A stretch of 64,000 nucleotides of DNA from positions 464,123 through 528,122 of the forward strand of contig PDUO01000007.1 of the NCBI GenBank assembly GCA_003008705.1, written 5' to 3'. Positions 45,860 through 57,360 of the stretch are shown here, piece after piece. The first letter of the stretch is position 1. Every line of letters begins with the position of its first letter. The position numbers and the translations under genes were made by a program. Under the pieces are notes generated by a model that saw nothing but the letters and a program-made list of their open reading frames with translations, did no database searches and was not told the DNA's origin. The DNA is from Pezicula radicicola. Its lineage: Eukaryota > Ascomycota > Leotiomycetes > Helotiales > Dermateaceae.

Positions 45860-46578
45860 ATGCCTGACCTATCTATCCTGAAAACCCCTGCGCCATACCA
45901 TATCCTCACGTATGATGAACCTTTACTCTTTCTACTCTTTGCGCTGTGGCCGAACTGATAACATGCAGATATGGAACGTTGTTAGGAACCCAATTCTTCC
46001 AGGTACGGTCGATCTATCTCTTATGTTATGTACAGTACATTACGATACTGATATCATTGCAGACATTCATTGGCGGAATCGTAGCATTCAGAGCCCTTCC
46101 TCGACCACAATTCGCCTCTCTGCAACAAAACATCTTTCCAGTCTACTTTGGCATCCAAACAGCTCTGCCGCTTGTTCTTGCCCTGACATACCCCGGCACT
46201 CCACTCGGTACTCCATCAGGGCTCACGGGAGCATTCGCCGATGTCAATAGATGGGGAGTCTTGCTGCCCGTGGCCACAATCTTCCTTACAAGTCTGGCGA
46301 ACATGGCATTCATAGGACCTTTAACTACAAAGATCATGAGGGAACGAAAACATCAAGGTATTGGATATTGGCGCCCCATATTTGAGGTTCTAATTAATAA
46401 TACGGATACAGAGACAAGAGACGGCAAAAAATCTTACGATCCAGCTCCACACTCCAAGGAGATGATTGCTTTGAACAAGAGATTTGGCAGCATGCACGGC
46501 ATATCTTCCCTTTTGAATTTGGCTGGTTTCGTTGCAACAGTCTGGTATGGAATCACTCTCTCAGAGAGGATTCAGTAA
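45860..46578 (+). CDS. TMEM205-like (DUF4149) membrane protein
   Basis: Three exons (45860-45909, 45969-46002, 46063-46578), 199 aa. After a short N-terminus (MPDLSILKTPAPYHIL) comes GTLLGTQFFQTFIGGIVAFRALPR, the family's conserved first segment, assembled from all three exons. The pattern FASLQQNIFPVYFGIQTALPLVLALTYPGT follows, then two more membrane segments (LLPVATIFLTSLANMAFIGP and the C-terminal LLNLAGFVATVWYG) and the RFGSMHGISSLLNL motif. Four membrane spans fit TMEM205/DUF4149. The function in fungi is unknown; the human protein is linked to cisplatin resistance. Confidence 0.87.
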
Positions 46579-47670
46579 TCATATGAGGTATTATACCTGC
46601 TGAAAGCCTTTGCTGCTTGTAAATAATCTCTATTTCAATACATAGTCCTCTCTCTTTTTTTTTGGCGAACTTCCTAACGTTTGCTCACTCCGCATTAATA
46701 ACGGCATGAATTATGAAGATTTTTGCCATTCATTCTAATAGCAAACTTGCGCAAATACAATTTGAGTTGTTGTCTACATGCGATCCTCAGGCTATTGTTA
46801 GTTTCTGAATCGCTATTATCGTCATACTCTTTAAAAATATCTTTTCGATAGCATTCTTAGATACCCCCAGCGAGTCATTGTCTATCCGCACACATAGCGC
46901 GAATACAAGATGATTGTCAACAAACGAGTATGTTTACAACCTTGTGATACTTTGAACATCACATATTGAAAGTCGCATTTACTTTGACATCTCCCCGCTA
47001 TTTCCATGCCAGAAAACATAGTAGGGATCCTATGAGAGAAGGTTTACTTCCTTGGGAGCCGCATACTAGTGCCCTTCTGCAAGACCCTCTCGAAACCTCT
47101 CATTAAGAAGCATAGCGCTATTCGCCTTAAGCACGGCGGCTCTAAGCTTGCCCCACGCATTCCGAGAACGTCTATGAGTACCTTCGGCTATCATTGTATA
47201 AATACCTAAATTCAAAAACTATAGTGGTCTAATCTAACCAGATCGGAATTTCGATTTTCTTCTATCTTTGGCTGACGTCGTTTTGAGCCTGGAAAGTAAA
47301 AGTGTTGCTCGCTTAAGTTTGGTACCAAATGGAAGATATAAATGGACCAAGATTCTGAAGTTGATTTCATGTTTCGTAGTTTGATCTCATGAAGGTTCAA
47401 ATTAAACCTCGGAGTAAGTCTTTTTTAACATGAAGTATAACTACGTCCAGAAATCCAGATGATTCTAAAAATAAACTGATTCGCTATTCAGATAAGCCTC
47501 GAGGTCCTAGTCTTCGCAATCCAATCCCAATACAACACCATAAACACAATTCGCGCCTTAGTCTCAACTTCGACCGAAACCCTCCCACGCGGTGGTCACG
47601 CGGAGGGATCAAGACATAGATAAATACAAGGACGAAGCATCAACCTCTACCCACATCAACCGTGTACAAT
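46579..47670. other. 1.1 kb intergenic region
   Basis: AT-rich spacer without a supported gene. Short frames on the minus strand (47212-47400) resemble nothing known. Confidence 0.4.
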
Positions 47671-48445
47671 ATGGTTCACCTTCCAAAGCGAGCAGCTCAG
47701 ATGGACTACTATGGTATCCTCAAATTGCCATACACTTGCACCACCCACGAGATAAAGACAGCCTACCGAAAACAAGCACTCATCCATCATCCAGACAAGA
47801 ACGCGAATGACGACGAAGCATCAGCGCGTTTCCAAGCCGTAAGTACAGTATCTCCAACTTCTACTCGACACATCTCTCCCATCAATCTACTCTCATATTC
47901 GCGCGCAAAATGAGAAAAAAGAAACAACTGACATATCTGATAGATCAACGAAGCCTATGAGATCCTCAGCGAGAATGAAACCCGTCGCGCCTACAACAAA
48001 ATCAAAGGTTTCCGCCATGCAAAATCCGATGCAGCAATCCCCATGACAGATAAATGGGCTCGTCATCAGATGTACTGGGGACAAAAACAGACGAAGAAGA
48101 CATTTACTTCTAGACCGAAGCTTTTTGAACAGGAATTTCGTGAAGATTGTTGGGTTGACGCGCAGAATATTGCTGATCATTTTGCTTATCTGAGGCTTCC
48201 AATTGCTTATGAAGGTCAGGCTCTTCAGAAAGGTTAGTTTTTATTCTTCTTCTTCTCTTTCTTGAACTCGAGGTTTTGATGGTTGGTTGTGAGAGAGTGT
48301 GTATGGAGCTAATGTTTGACTAACTACTTTAGCTTCATTACTTCATGGTCCGTCTTCTTTGCGTTATGAGTTCTTAGCTCCTGCTTTGACTTCTAATGGT
48401 TTCTTTGACGATTGTGGACGGGAAGATGTGAGATCAAAAATGTGA
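47671..48445 (+). CDS. J-domain (DnaJ-like) protein
   Basis: Best model: three exons (47671-47838, 47944-48232, 48333-48445), 189 aa. The J-domain spans about residues 12-75 with DYYGILKLP, the HPD motif at 40-42 (HHPDKN) and FQAINEAYEILSE across intron 1. It lacks the G/F and zinc-finger regions, so it is a class III (DNAJC) type. The rest has no domain I can name: WARHQMYWGQKQTKK, then a tail. The last exon is the weakest part. Without splicing at 48233 (GTTAGT) the frame stops at 48237, giving a protein about 36 residues shorter. Expected role: stimulating an Hsp70 partner; compartment unknown. Confidence 0.72.
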
Positions 48446-48851
48446 CGAGATCTCGAACTAGACATTTAGTGCATGTTCTCGTATAATTCGTCGCGTATTT
48501 CAGAGGATTGGATGGCACAGGAACATCTACATTCGGACGAATATGGTGAACGAGTTCGGGATGGTTTGTTCCCTGTGAAGGGATCCCGGAAGCGATCTTA
48601 TAGATGAGCAGGTGGTTTTTGTCTGAATAACGGAAAGGGTTTCTCATGTAATGTTTAATTGGTTTCTTTGTTAAAGACGTGGCTTGGGGCGGTTGGCAAA
48701 AATGCAGCACAGAAATGTAAACTAGCTTATTGAGTGCATTGCCTGATATGGAAATTTCTTTAATTGTACAATACGAACTTCTGCGTTCTACCAGTTTGGT
48801 ACTCTATTTCGCTGTTCTCTCCGTCAACTGCAGCCATTGCTCGTACATCAT
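48446..48851. other. Convergent intergenic region
   Basis: About 400 bp between the J-domain gene and the minus-strand gene at 48852. No feature was seen. Confidence 0.35.
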
Positions 48852-49737
48852 TTACTCCTGATGGTGTGCATACTTTCCAACCATCCTTTCACCAACCCAC
48901 TCAAACTCCATCCTCCTTCCGCTCTCCTCCCCAATACAACCATCACCCTCATAAACCTCATAACTAACCTTCAACCCATGATTATTTTCCAACAACCTCC
49001 AAACATAATGTATCGGCGCAAGCTTTCCCCTATGTTCCCAACAAACCCTAGTATCCGCTGTCACAGGAACACAACGCAAAGGGTAAACATTAGTACAGTA
49101 CTCAAAAACCTCCCTATTATCCCCATCATAAAAACAAGTAAAATCAGAAAGTAACCCCGAACAATCCTTTGAACTCTTCTCTTTTTTATACCACATAAGA
49201 CGAAGTTTCTTTAATGAAGGAATGTCGTTAAAGGTGAATTGATAATTGATCACTTGTTTTTGAATGTGGTAGAGAAATGTGCTCTAGCATTGGTTCTAGG
49301 CGATGAAGGAGTCTGTACTCATTGCTAGAGTTGTGCAGTTTTCCATAAGACCGGAGATGCCGGTCATTGCTTGGTCGATGGTGCGGATAGAGAGAGCTTG
49401 CGGGCTTGATGGTGGGCCGATTAGGAGAAGTGTATCGCGCTGCCAGTTGATATAGACCCCGGTAAATTCGTCATTGAACGTGAGGCGAGTGTTTTTCTTG
49501 ACGGCTACCTGTTGCAGTTTTAAAGTTAGTATTTGTTGCTTGACGAGACGGCTACACGTTGATATGTACGGAAAATAAACGTTTTTGGTATTGCACACCT
49601 TTCTCGCCTCATAGCCTGCGCGAATAAGTGCAAGAGAAACAGCGTCGGATTTAAATTGAGCACCAGACATTTTCAGCTCAATGATACGGGCAGGCTGGTC
49701 CTGAAGTTCCTTGTTCAACTTTACAACTCTCAACTTG
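48852..49737 (-). CDS. Possible 2EXR-like protein, 5' end unresolved (gene fragment or pseudogene)
   Basis: Three pieces on the minus strand join in frame: about 49737-49599, 49508-49319 and 49252-48852. The second piece reads TFNDEFTGVYINWQRDTLLL and the first ends LIRAGYEARK. This order (R-V-V-K-L, then a helix with an E-A-R motif, then N-x-x-R-D-T-L) resembles the fungal 2EXR fold. The last piece begins INYQFTFNDIPSLKKLRLMW and ends in an acidic and aromatic tail. I could not find an N-terminal exon with the usual F-x-x-L-P-x-E-L-R start: an in-frame stop precedes the first piece at about 49740, and candidate upstream exons do not keep the frame. The 90-nt gap between the first two pieces is stop-free and could be retained. 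Function unknown. Confidence 0.4.
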
Positions 49738-49739
49738 TT

Positions 49740-51111
49740 TCATGATGCGGGGTTTGGGTTGATTGGGAGCGCGTTCTGTCAATGATTATCAGTTATTGTT
49801 GAGGCAAGCATAGAAATATGACTAACCTGAGCGGCCTTCGCTGTTCTTTTGGCTCTTGCCTTCCAACCCTTTCTTGAGGCATGTTGCGAGATCAGTTATT
49901 TTGCCACGCCAAAGTGTTCTTGAAAATGAATGATCTTGCTTTGAGTGGAAAGATGAACGATGGGGCACCTGGCCAGTATTGAGGAAGACGCTAGTAAGCG
50001 AGCAAGCAACGCGCTCTTGGTTTAGGTATGTGTCAACTCTACAAAGCAATAGCATGAGTTGCAAGTAAGCTCTGTCAAAGAATATAAAGCACAAGATTAG
50101 AAATAAAGATTGTTTTGTTGATGTTGAGATTGGAAGATCAGAAGAGCTAGGTCATTAGATGGGATAGTTTGGAGTTTGAAATAATTCTACACACTTCGAA
50201 GTATTTCTACAATACCAGTCCCTTTCAAACCAGAGAAGGTGAATCTAAATTTGTACAGCCTGCTGGTTCTGGTTCTCTTTAATTGCAGCTTAGTATAGTT
50301 TTCTTGGAAGCCGACTCTTTTAAGCCACTCACTTGATTTTAATTTTTGATTTAAGGCTTGTACAGGGAATAGTAATTGCATTGTTTGTGTTCAACTGTGG
50401 TAATCTACAGGCGTTTACTCTCATGACAACAGAACTCCCTATTTTTGAGTTCTAAAGTACCTACAGATACAACTTACTGTAAGTGAGTTGCCCAAGTCAA
50501 GTACCTAAGAAGGAAAAAAATTGTAAAGCGCTAACCCACCACAAACAATTTCTCCTCCTCGGTTAATTTAATAAACATCTAAATAACGCAAAGCTTTTTA
50601 ACAAACAGAGCAAACGTTTGTCTGTTTAGTTATCTGTCACCCTGACAAAAACTGGTATCTACCCTGATGTGAAATAGACTAATAAAACCCACCTTTTGAG
50701 GTGCCCAATCGTCGTCCAGCATGGAATAAAGAGATGATTAAGTAGGCCTAGAGAGTTTTCCTATAGACTGAAGTCTGAATCAGCTTCAATTCTGTAGTTT
50801 TTGCTATTTTGACCTTCTATTATCTGAAGATGAGCGTGGTGAGAGGTTTAGCGAGTTGTTGATTTTGAAAGCACTACACGTTTGCGCTACTGTCCATCGC
50901 GGACCATACCTAGCACCTGAGAACAGATTTGAGAGCTTGATTTGTTGGAAACTAATGATGGTAGATAGTAATAAATTCTAAGAAAAAGTTCTGCATAACT
51001 TGGCCTTTTTTGGTCAGTTGGCGTCTTAACCGCCATATTCATTTATTCCAAGGAGGCAATTATCTGTACCCATTCAACCGAACTTCCCTACTAAATTTTA
51101 CATAGCTTGAT
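49740..51111. other. 1.4 kb intergenic region, AT-rich
   Basis: No supported gene. A frame at 49822-50094 (-) might contain a 5' exon of the preceding gene but shows no conserved motif. A 64-codon frame at 50187-50381 (-) is unrecognised. The stretch around 50400-51060 is AT-rich spacer. Confidence 0.35.
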
Positions 51112-52712
51112 TTACAAATTTGCTTTTAGGAAGCCGTCATCGGCAACTTGATACTTCTTCATCAGCTGTTCTGTCCTCCCCTTCTGAGCCTCCAATTTTG
51201 AGGAAATAACCTGCGCTCTCTTCTGCTCGTTCTTGCCGAGCTGCTGTAAATGTACCTCATCCGGTCCATCGACAATTCTCATCGTTCTACCGTTCGCCCA
51301 CATAGCGGCAAGAGGGGTATCCTGGCTGACTCCAGCACCGCCAAAGCTCTGAATTGCCTTGTCGAGTGTCTCGAGAAGCACACGGGGCGCAATAATCTTA
51401 GACTCGGCAATCTCCTTCAGTGCTCCCTTTGGATTTGTCTGGTCAATCTTGATGGCTGCGTTCAGTACGGTTAAGCGGGCTGCATCGATGTCGATTCGGG
51501 CTTTTGCGCAGTATTCGAGAAGAACACCGTGCTGGCTGAGAGGTTTACCAAATGTCATCTTTCTCGTATCATTAAGGCGAGAGATCATATACTCTAGCGC
51601 TTTCTCTGCCCCACCGATCGAACGCATGGCGTGATGGATGCGTCCTGGGCCAAGACGTCCCTGAATAATTTCAAATCCGTGACCTTCCCCAACAACCATA
51701 TTAGAAGCAGGAACTCGGACATCTTTGAAGGTGATGTGGCCATGGCCGTGAGGAGCATCATCAAAACCAAAAACAGACATCATTCGCTCAACCTTAATGC
51801 CTTTGGTGCCTGCAGGAACGAGAATGACGGACTGTTGCTTGTATGGGTCTGGGTGATTTGGTGAGGATTTGCCCATCACAATGTAGATCTGGCAACGGTG
51901 ATCACCAGCGCCACTGCTCCACCATTTCTATATACTGTCAGTCATTGATCTGGAGAAGTGACTAGAGGAGAACGTAGGTCCAACTTACAGAGCCATTCAA
52001 GACATACTCGTTGCCTTCTTTCCGCATAGTCAAGGCAATATTAGTGGCGTCTGAGGATGCAATATCTGGCTCAGTCATGAGGAAAGCTGAGCGGATCTCG
52101 CCTTTGAGGAGAGGCTCAAGCCATTGTTTCTTTTGGGCTTCATTGCCATATTTGGCGAGCACTTCCATATTTCCTGTATCTGGCGCCGCACAATTACACG
52201 CCTGGTTGGGGAGTCAATTTCCGTTCTGTGGAGGATTCTGCCTAGGGGAAAATCTCATCTCACCTCACTTGCTGTCCTTGACTTCCCTAGCCACTCTGCC
52301 ATCAAACCATACTCCAAATTTGAGAAGCCAGCACCTTCTTTAAAATGGGCTTTCGGCAAGAACATATTCCACAATCCGAGCTTCTTAGCCTTCTCCTTAA
52401 GATCGTCAATGACTGTAGGATGGGTGTTCCATCTTTGCATGCCCGTCCCAAGCTGGGCTGCAAACACGGCATCTGCTGGAAGACCTGAATGCTCATGTTA
52501 GCAAAAACCATTTGTTCTGTTTTGATTGTTATAACTGTTGGGCAAACGAACATTCTTCCTCAACAAACTTGGCAACCTGCAGGTGGATTTCTTGTTAGAA
52601 TCAGGTGCTTTTTACGATCTGAACCGAGTGACGGTATGCTTACGATGTCAAGCGTCTTTGCCGCCCGTTCACTAACGAAGGGCCTTGCAATCACGGGAAT
52701 AGAAGCGGACAT
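51112..52712 (-). CDS. Acyl-CoA dehydrogenase, ACAD10/11-like
   Basis: Five exons on the minus strand; the first is 52712-52644, the second 25 nt, then 52484-52264, 52201-51989 and 51927-51112. Total 447 aa. It covers the whole acyl-CoA dehydrogenase fold: an N-terminal helical domain ([23 protein letters not shown]); the [19 protein letters not shown] segment; the beta domain with [16 protein letters not shown] and [14 protein letters not shown], where SKWW forms across intron 4; and the C-terminal FAD domain with [15 protein letters not shown]. The GAGD/ACN features are those of ACAD10/11-type enzymes. The protein begins without a strong mitochondrial leader, so it may be peroxisomal or cytosolic. 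Reaction: FAD-dependent alpha,beta-desaturation of acyl-CoA; chain length unknown. Confidence 0.9.
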
Positions 52713-53477
52713 GGTGACAGATAAAGTGGAAGGCAATTGGCTGTCTTGGAGAAATGTTCTATGATGAAATAATATGGATGGATATGATAATAAAGAAGTT
52801 GAAGCAGCAGAACACTTGTAGTTATGATAAGCGTGGGGTACGGAAGCCGGGGGGCGGGGCGAGGATGCTTTACCGACCACGCGCCGAGGTGTTTGGGACC
52901 TACAGAGCTCGCCTACCCAGGTACCTAGGCACAGAAACTACAGTACAGTACAGCACCTCAAATGCTATAGCGAATGAAAGGCTCTGTAGTTTGTGTAACT
53001 TGGTCAGCTTTCCCCTGTAACTTTTTGTCTGCATTCCATAGTACCAAATTCTTTACGAAGGTAGGAATTGGTTTTCGATGTATTTGTACGAAAATCGAAC
53101 TTTTACCCCAGATCTATCGTACACAGTGCTATAGCACAGAATGCTAAATATACATGCTTACCTTTACCTAGGGTTAAATTCCATGTTACCCTTTTCATCA
53201 GCTAAAAGGACCTTCTTTGTAAATAACGATTTCAAAAGCCCGTCTCTTCCTCTCTTATACACAGACGATCTGCCTAGCTCCTGATGTAAAGCTCTTGCTA
53301 GTACTATATCTTGGCTCGAAAGGCAATTGTGCCTACAAGTCTGGGTACTCCTTTTAGAGATCCAAAAACACGCGTTTTACTCGAGAGTAGCGTATAGGAG
53401 AGCTTTCTTCCTCTGAAGCATTCCTTTCGCCAGCAGATGCCTTCGTCGTCGTATTGACCTCTTCCGCATTACTACCA
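52713..53477. other. Intergenic region upstream of the acyl-CoA dehydrogenase
   Basis: About 765 bp. It contains the acyl-CoA dehydrogenase promoter and the 3' UTR of the flavin-reductase-like gene. No gene was seen. Confidence 0.4.
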
Positions 53478-54194
53478 TCATGCCTTTCTAATGGGAATGG
53501 TAGCTCCTTTGTACCTATACTTCCCAACCGCATAACCAAGCCCATCCTCCTCTCCAGAATATTCGGAGCTTATTCGTGTTCCGGGATCCGTAAGATTGAG
53601 CACCTTTCCTAGAACAAGTACGTGATCACCAACATGTACCATTCCCTTATCCTCTGAGTTACCAATCAGCTCACATTTTAGTATTTTTGTTACGCCTTCT
53701 GCAATTATCATTGGAGGCTTCTCGCTCTCCTTCTCCCAGATATCCTTCAGTTCTTTGCTTGCCTTAGCAAACGGACTCCCAGATGTGTTGCCTCTTGTGA
53801 AAACATCTGCCAGCGTAGCGCCAGCTTTTGAAGCTTCCAATATATGTATATTGAAGAGCGTGTTTTTTCGTAGTGCTTCCAATGTAAGTGAAGGCTTGCG
53901 GATGTTGAAGGTGACAATTGGCTCGGGTGTGAGGGTCAAGGTAGTGAAAGAGGATAGGGCCATGCCGCGGTATCGAGTCGCGGGAGGTATGTCCTTTTGA
54001 TTACTGTCGAAAGAGGAAGATATTGGTTCGGTTGTGGTTAGGACAACGACCGAGTGTGGCATGTAGCGCATCGTTTGTTTGAGCAGCGCAGCTGTATCTT
54101 CCCGTGGCTGGTCTTTGGGTGTTGGAACTCTGGCACGGTGAAGTACCAAACGGTCTTTTAGGTTGAAATTTCTTTTTGTATCTATTTCATGCAT
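53478..54194 (-). CDS. Flavin reductase-like (FMN-binding split-barrel) protein
   Basis: Single exon, 238 aa from the ATG at 54194. The split-barrel pattern is visible: MRYMPHSVVVLTT, a YRGMALSSFTTLTLTPEPIVTFNIRKPS block (the S-S-F/P-P flavin-binding loop of the family), LFNIHILEASKAGATLADVF, and late strands ending HVGDHVLVLGKVL and a GLGYAVGKYRYKG tail. Family knowledge: NAD(P)H-dependent FMN reductases or FMN-binding partners of monooxygenases; the fungal members are mostly uncharacterised. The N-terminal 25 residues are basic and could be a mitochondrial leader, or the true start could lie in an unseen upstream exon. Confidence 0.8.
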   Translation of the reverse strand: MHEIDTKRNFNLKDRLVLHRARVPTPKDQPREDTAALLKQTMRYMPHSVVVLTTTEPISSSFDSNQKDIPPATRYRGMALSSFTTLTLTPEPIVTFNIRKPSLTLEALRKNTLFNIHILEASKAGATLADVFTRGNTSGSPFAKASKELKDIWEKESEKPPMIIAEGVTKILKCELIGNSEDKGMVHVGDHVLVLGKVLNLTDPGTRISSEYSGEEDGLGYAVGKYRYKGATIPIRKA

Positions 54195-54533
54195 TAGTTA
54201 AAGCTCCTAATGATCCTAGGGAAATGCTATCAGTACTTCGCTCCACTCCTACACATCCTGTCTGTGACCACTGATAAAATAGGCTGAAGAACCCCCGCGC
54301 AGCTGTTGACTGGCCGGCCGCCAATTTGGAACCATTACGACGGATCATTGATCAATTAACTGCATAAACAGCTAGGGATCCTTGAGGGTACAGGGTTGAG
54401 GTCAGGGACTTAAGTTTGTCAAGCGGCCTGGAATTTTATACTGACAGCACAGTTGGCACTCTCGGCAACCGTAGAAGAATTATATCCTCGCAACATCTCT
54501 TGTTTCCCCACGGCCAGTCATCACAGCCTCAAA
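54195..54533. promoter_or_regulatory. Divergent promoter region of the flavin-reductase-like gene and bL31m
   Basis: About 340 bp between divergent start codons. It must contain both promoters. No specific site was identified. Confidence 0.4.
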
Positions 54534-54983
54534 ATGTCCCAATTACTATCCCGAACGCCATCGCGAGTAAGCCTTGCTCAATTATCATACTATCCGCAAG
54601 CAAGCCAGCAAATTAGACATGCCTCTCTCCTCAAACGTCCGCTACGACCCTACACCTTTACACAACTGATCACGCTCTCGGATGGGTCAACCTATACGCA
54701 ACGCACCACATCTCCAGCACCGGTATTCAAAAGCACAAAAGACACACGAAATCACCCTATGTGGCAGCCGAGCTTGGATAGTCTCAGGAATATAGAGCAA
54801 GATGAGGCTGGAAGGCTGAAGGCTTTTAGACAGAAGTTTGGTCGCGGTTGGGACGCTGAAGAGGTTGGGGAGGAGACGGACGCTGCTGATGGAGATGCCC
54901 GTGAGGACAGTTTGATGGATTTAATCAGCGGGTATCAAGCCCAGGGAGGCGCGAGAGGTGGCGAAACGAAGGGCAAGAAATAA
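54534..54983 (+). CDS. MRPL36: Mitochondrial large-subunit ribosomal protein bL31m (MRPL36)
   Basis: Single exon, 149 aa from the ATG at 54534. The N-terminus (LLSRTPSRVSLAQLSYYPQ...RHASLLKRP) is a typical arginine/serine-rich mitochondrial leader. The bL31m core follows: RPYTFTQLITLSDGSTYTQRTTSP, then KDTRNHPMWQPS and DEAGRLKAFRQKFGRGWD. The C-terminal tail is acidic, then glycine/lysine-rich. Family knowledge: part of the central protuberance of the mitoribosome. An upstream in-frame extension exists (to 54453), but the first part lies in leader sequence and lacks the presequence pattern. Confidence 0.93.
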   Translation: MSQLLSRTPSRVSLAQLSYYPQASQQIRHASLLKRPLRPYTFTQLITLSDGSTYTQRTTSPAPVFKSTKDTRNHPMWQPSLDSLRNIEQDEAGRLKAFRQKFGRGWDAEEVGEETDAADGDAREDSLMDLISGYQAQGGARGGETKGKK

Positions 54984-55315
54984 GAAGTGAGCGGGAACTT
55001 AACGAGGCATGAGCGTAGATGGAGAAGAAAGGCTCTGTTCCATTGTCTGTTCAAATCGACACTGATGGCCGACGAATTTGAACAATGGTTTGCTGTAAGA
55101 TGGATGTACAAAGATCTCAAAAGTATAGAGCTGGGTAGCATGGAAGGCGTTCTGAAATCGGGATTATCTATGTACAAATACTACAGTCCGGCACCACCTG
55201 CTGGCCAACCATCCATCAAATCACTTCATTCCATGAAGTTGTCTGGAGCTTCCGTATTGTTTACTTTTAAGTTCAGTGATGCTATAATCGTCAAACATGA
55301 GCAAACACAAAGTCA

Positions 55316-57360
55316 TCAATCCTCCTCTGCGGTAATTGTTGCAGCGGGATCTACAGATGTGTCTCCCGAAAGTCGTCCAGCCTCACTTGAGGCACGCGCA
55401 GCTGGCTCGACTGGAGGTTTGTAAAATGCCTGGTCGTCCTCCTCAGCATCTAGTTGCATTAGGAATGTCTCCCAGAGTTCAATGAGCTATGAACAAGTTA
55501 ATATATATAGGCTTGGCAAAGTTATCTAACTTACCTCCTTTTGAGCCTCGACAGCACTTTCCAAGAAAGTCTCCACACCACTCTTGAAATCCTCGACTTT
55601 CTCACGTTCAAAGCGTTCTAACTCCCCTTTCATCAATCGGCCCATGTCTTCAAATAGTAATCTGGCTTGGTGTACCTTGCGCTCTGCATCGGCAACCTCA
55701 GCATGCATCTGATTCAGACGATCCTGCTGCGTTTTGCCCTGACGCAAAAGCTTCTCCTGAGTTGCTTTACGCTTTTGCATTTCAGTTTCAGCAGAATGCC
55801 ACGAATGAAACGCCTTTTGACGTGAAGCAAATGCCGTCTTAATACTTCCAATCAAACGGATGTATTCGTCGATCGTTATTCCAAGAGTCAGGATATCTTG
55901 CTGCGCTTGTCGCTCATAAAGTTCCTTGATCCGGATTTGCAAATCAGACAATCCCTCTAATGGGCCAGATAGGGTTGGGGAAAGCTCGACCGTTGATAAA
56001 GCGTGCAGAGAAGCGGAGAAGTCACCCGCTGCTTCGGCTAAACCTTTTCTTTGGATGACAACGCCGTCCATTGCCTTTAGTAAAGCCTTGAGCTGATTTT
56101 CTAGGGCGTCAAGGTAGATTCGACGCTCATGGAACCACTATCTCATGTTTAGCCAGAGGTCTCGGTTTGCATTGGCAGAAACTTACCTCATCTTGCTCTA
56201 CAAACTTACCACCTCCACCCACAGATAAGCCAAGTCCGCTGAACATCCCTTTGCTCTCACCAAGTCCTGGTTCTTTGCGTTCCTTGTGCTTAACATCAAC
56301 GTTAAAAGCTTCGCTTTCAAGAAAGAGCTTTAAATCTCCATCATGTTGAAGTGTAGGATGCGCGGCAGTCTTGTTAAGCATCTTTTCTAAAGCCATTCTT
56401 CGGGATTCAACGAAGTTGCTATCGAATCGTCCAACGGCTTGTTTCTCAGGAGGCGGTGGAACGACGACACCAGGGTTGTTTGCATGTAATGAATTATACA
56501 GCCATAAGAAGTCTCGATATCTGCGAGTAACAGTAAATTCTGGTTGACGGTATGCTTTCGAAGAAGTCTGTCGTTGAACAGTTAGTTTGATACACTCTAA
56601 AACATATATAATTCATCAATCACCTTTGTCCTGACTGCATAAACAATGTGGGAACTAGTCAGATCTCCGACCTTATGCGGATCCCCGACTGTGATATCGA
56701 AGGAAGGCTTCGCTGCTTGCTCTATGCTGACGCTTGGTTGAGTGTCTCTCCGAATGGGGGATGCCTGGGATGGCTGCACAGGTGGTGGTATTCGTGGCCC
56801 TGTAGAAGGCCCATCCCCAGTAATATCATCGCTAAGGTCCACAGAATCTAGCATGCTCCCCCTAATTGAGCTCTGTGTTGATATAGGCTGCCTAATGTTA
56901 TGGGTGACAGTCTGCTCTTTCTGGGGAGGCGCGGGAGGTTCTTCTATCGTTGGAGCTGGCGCATTATCGCCAAGTGGCCCCAGTGGCCCCAGTGGCCCAA
57001 GAGAGTCATCGAGAGCTTCAAGTTTGGTTACATGAGCTCCAGCTCGACGGATTGGTGTTCTTGGTCCTCGTCCAGCTGGAGACTTCAGTGTTTTGGTAGA
57101 GGCAGGTTCGAGGGATTGCGATGATTGTTTCGCAGCAGAATCTATTGCAGAAGTTAGCATTTTCCAATTTTTGCGAGCACTCAAGCTATGCCTGACCTGA
57201 TTGTCCTCCAAAAGCTTCAGCTTCCTCTGCCTTTGGTAGGGCTGGAGTTGAATTCGTGTGCGACGGGACATCTGGCGCATTGTTAGCAACATTGATATAA
57301 AGGCTGCTTCAAGGCGAGCATACCACCCCATGGCGAGTCTCCAGCATCTTCTAAATCCAT
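55316..57360 (-). CDS. VPS5: Retromer sorting nexin VPS5 (PX-BAR)
   Basis: Six exons on the minus strand (57360-57324, a 75-nt exon, the third ending at 56624, then 56567-56187, 56137-55535 and 55486-55316), 594 aa. It starts MDLEDAGDSPWGDVPSH, with a proline/serine-rich disordered region to about residue 190 that contains LGPLGPLGPLG. The PX domain (about 195-315) includes FTVTRRYRDFLWLYNSLHANNPG, the lipid-binding RRYRDF patch, and VVPPPPEKQAVGRF. The BAR domain forms the rest (WFHERRIYLDALENQLKALLKAM onward), with coiled-coil heptads to about 538. Family knowledge: heterodimerises with Vps17, binds PI3P on endosomes and tubulates membrane to recycle cargo to the Golgi. The C-terminal tail is rich in A, E and S. 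Confidence 0.93.

Noticed and set aside
54987..55424. 145-codon plus-strand frame between bL31m and VPS5
   Set aside because: It overlaps the last exon of VPS5 on the opposite strand and has no recognisable product.
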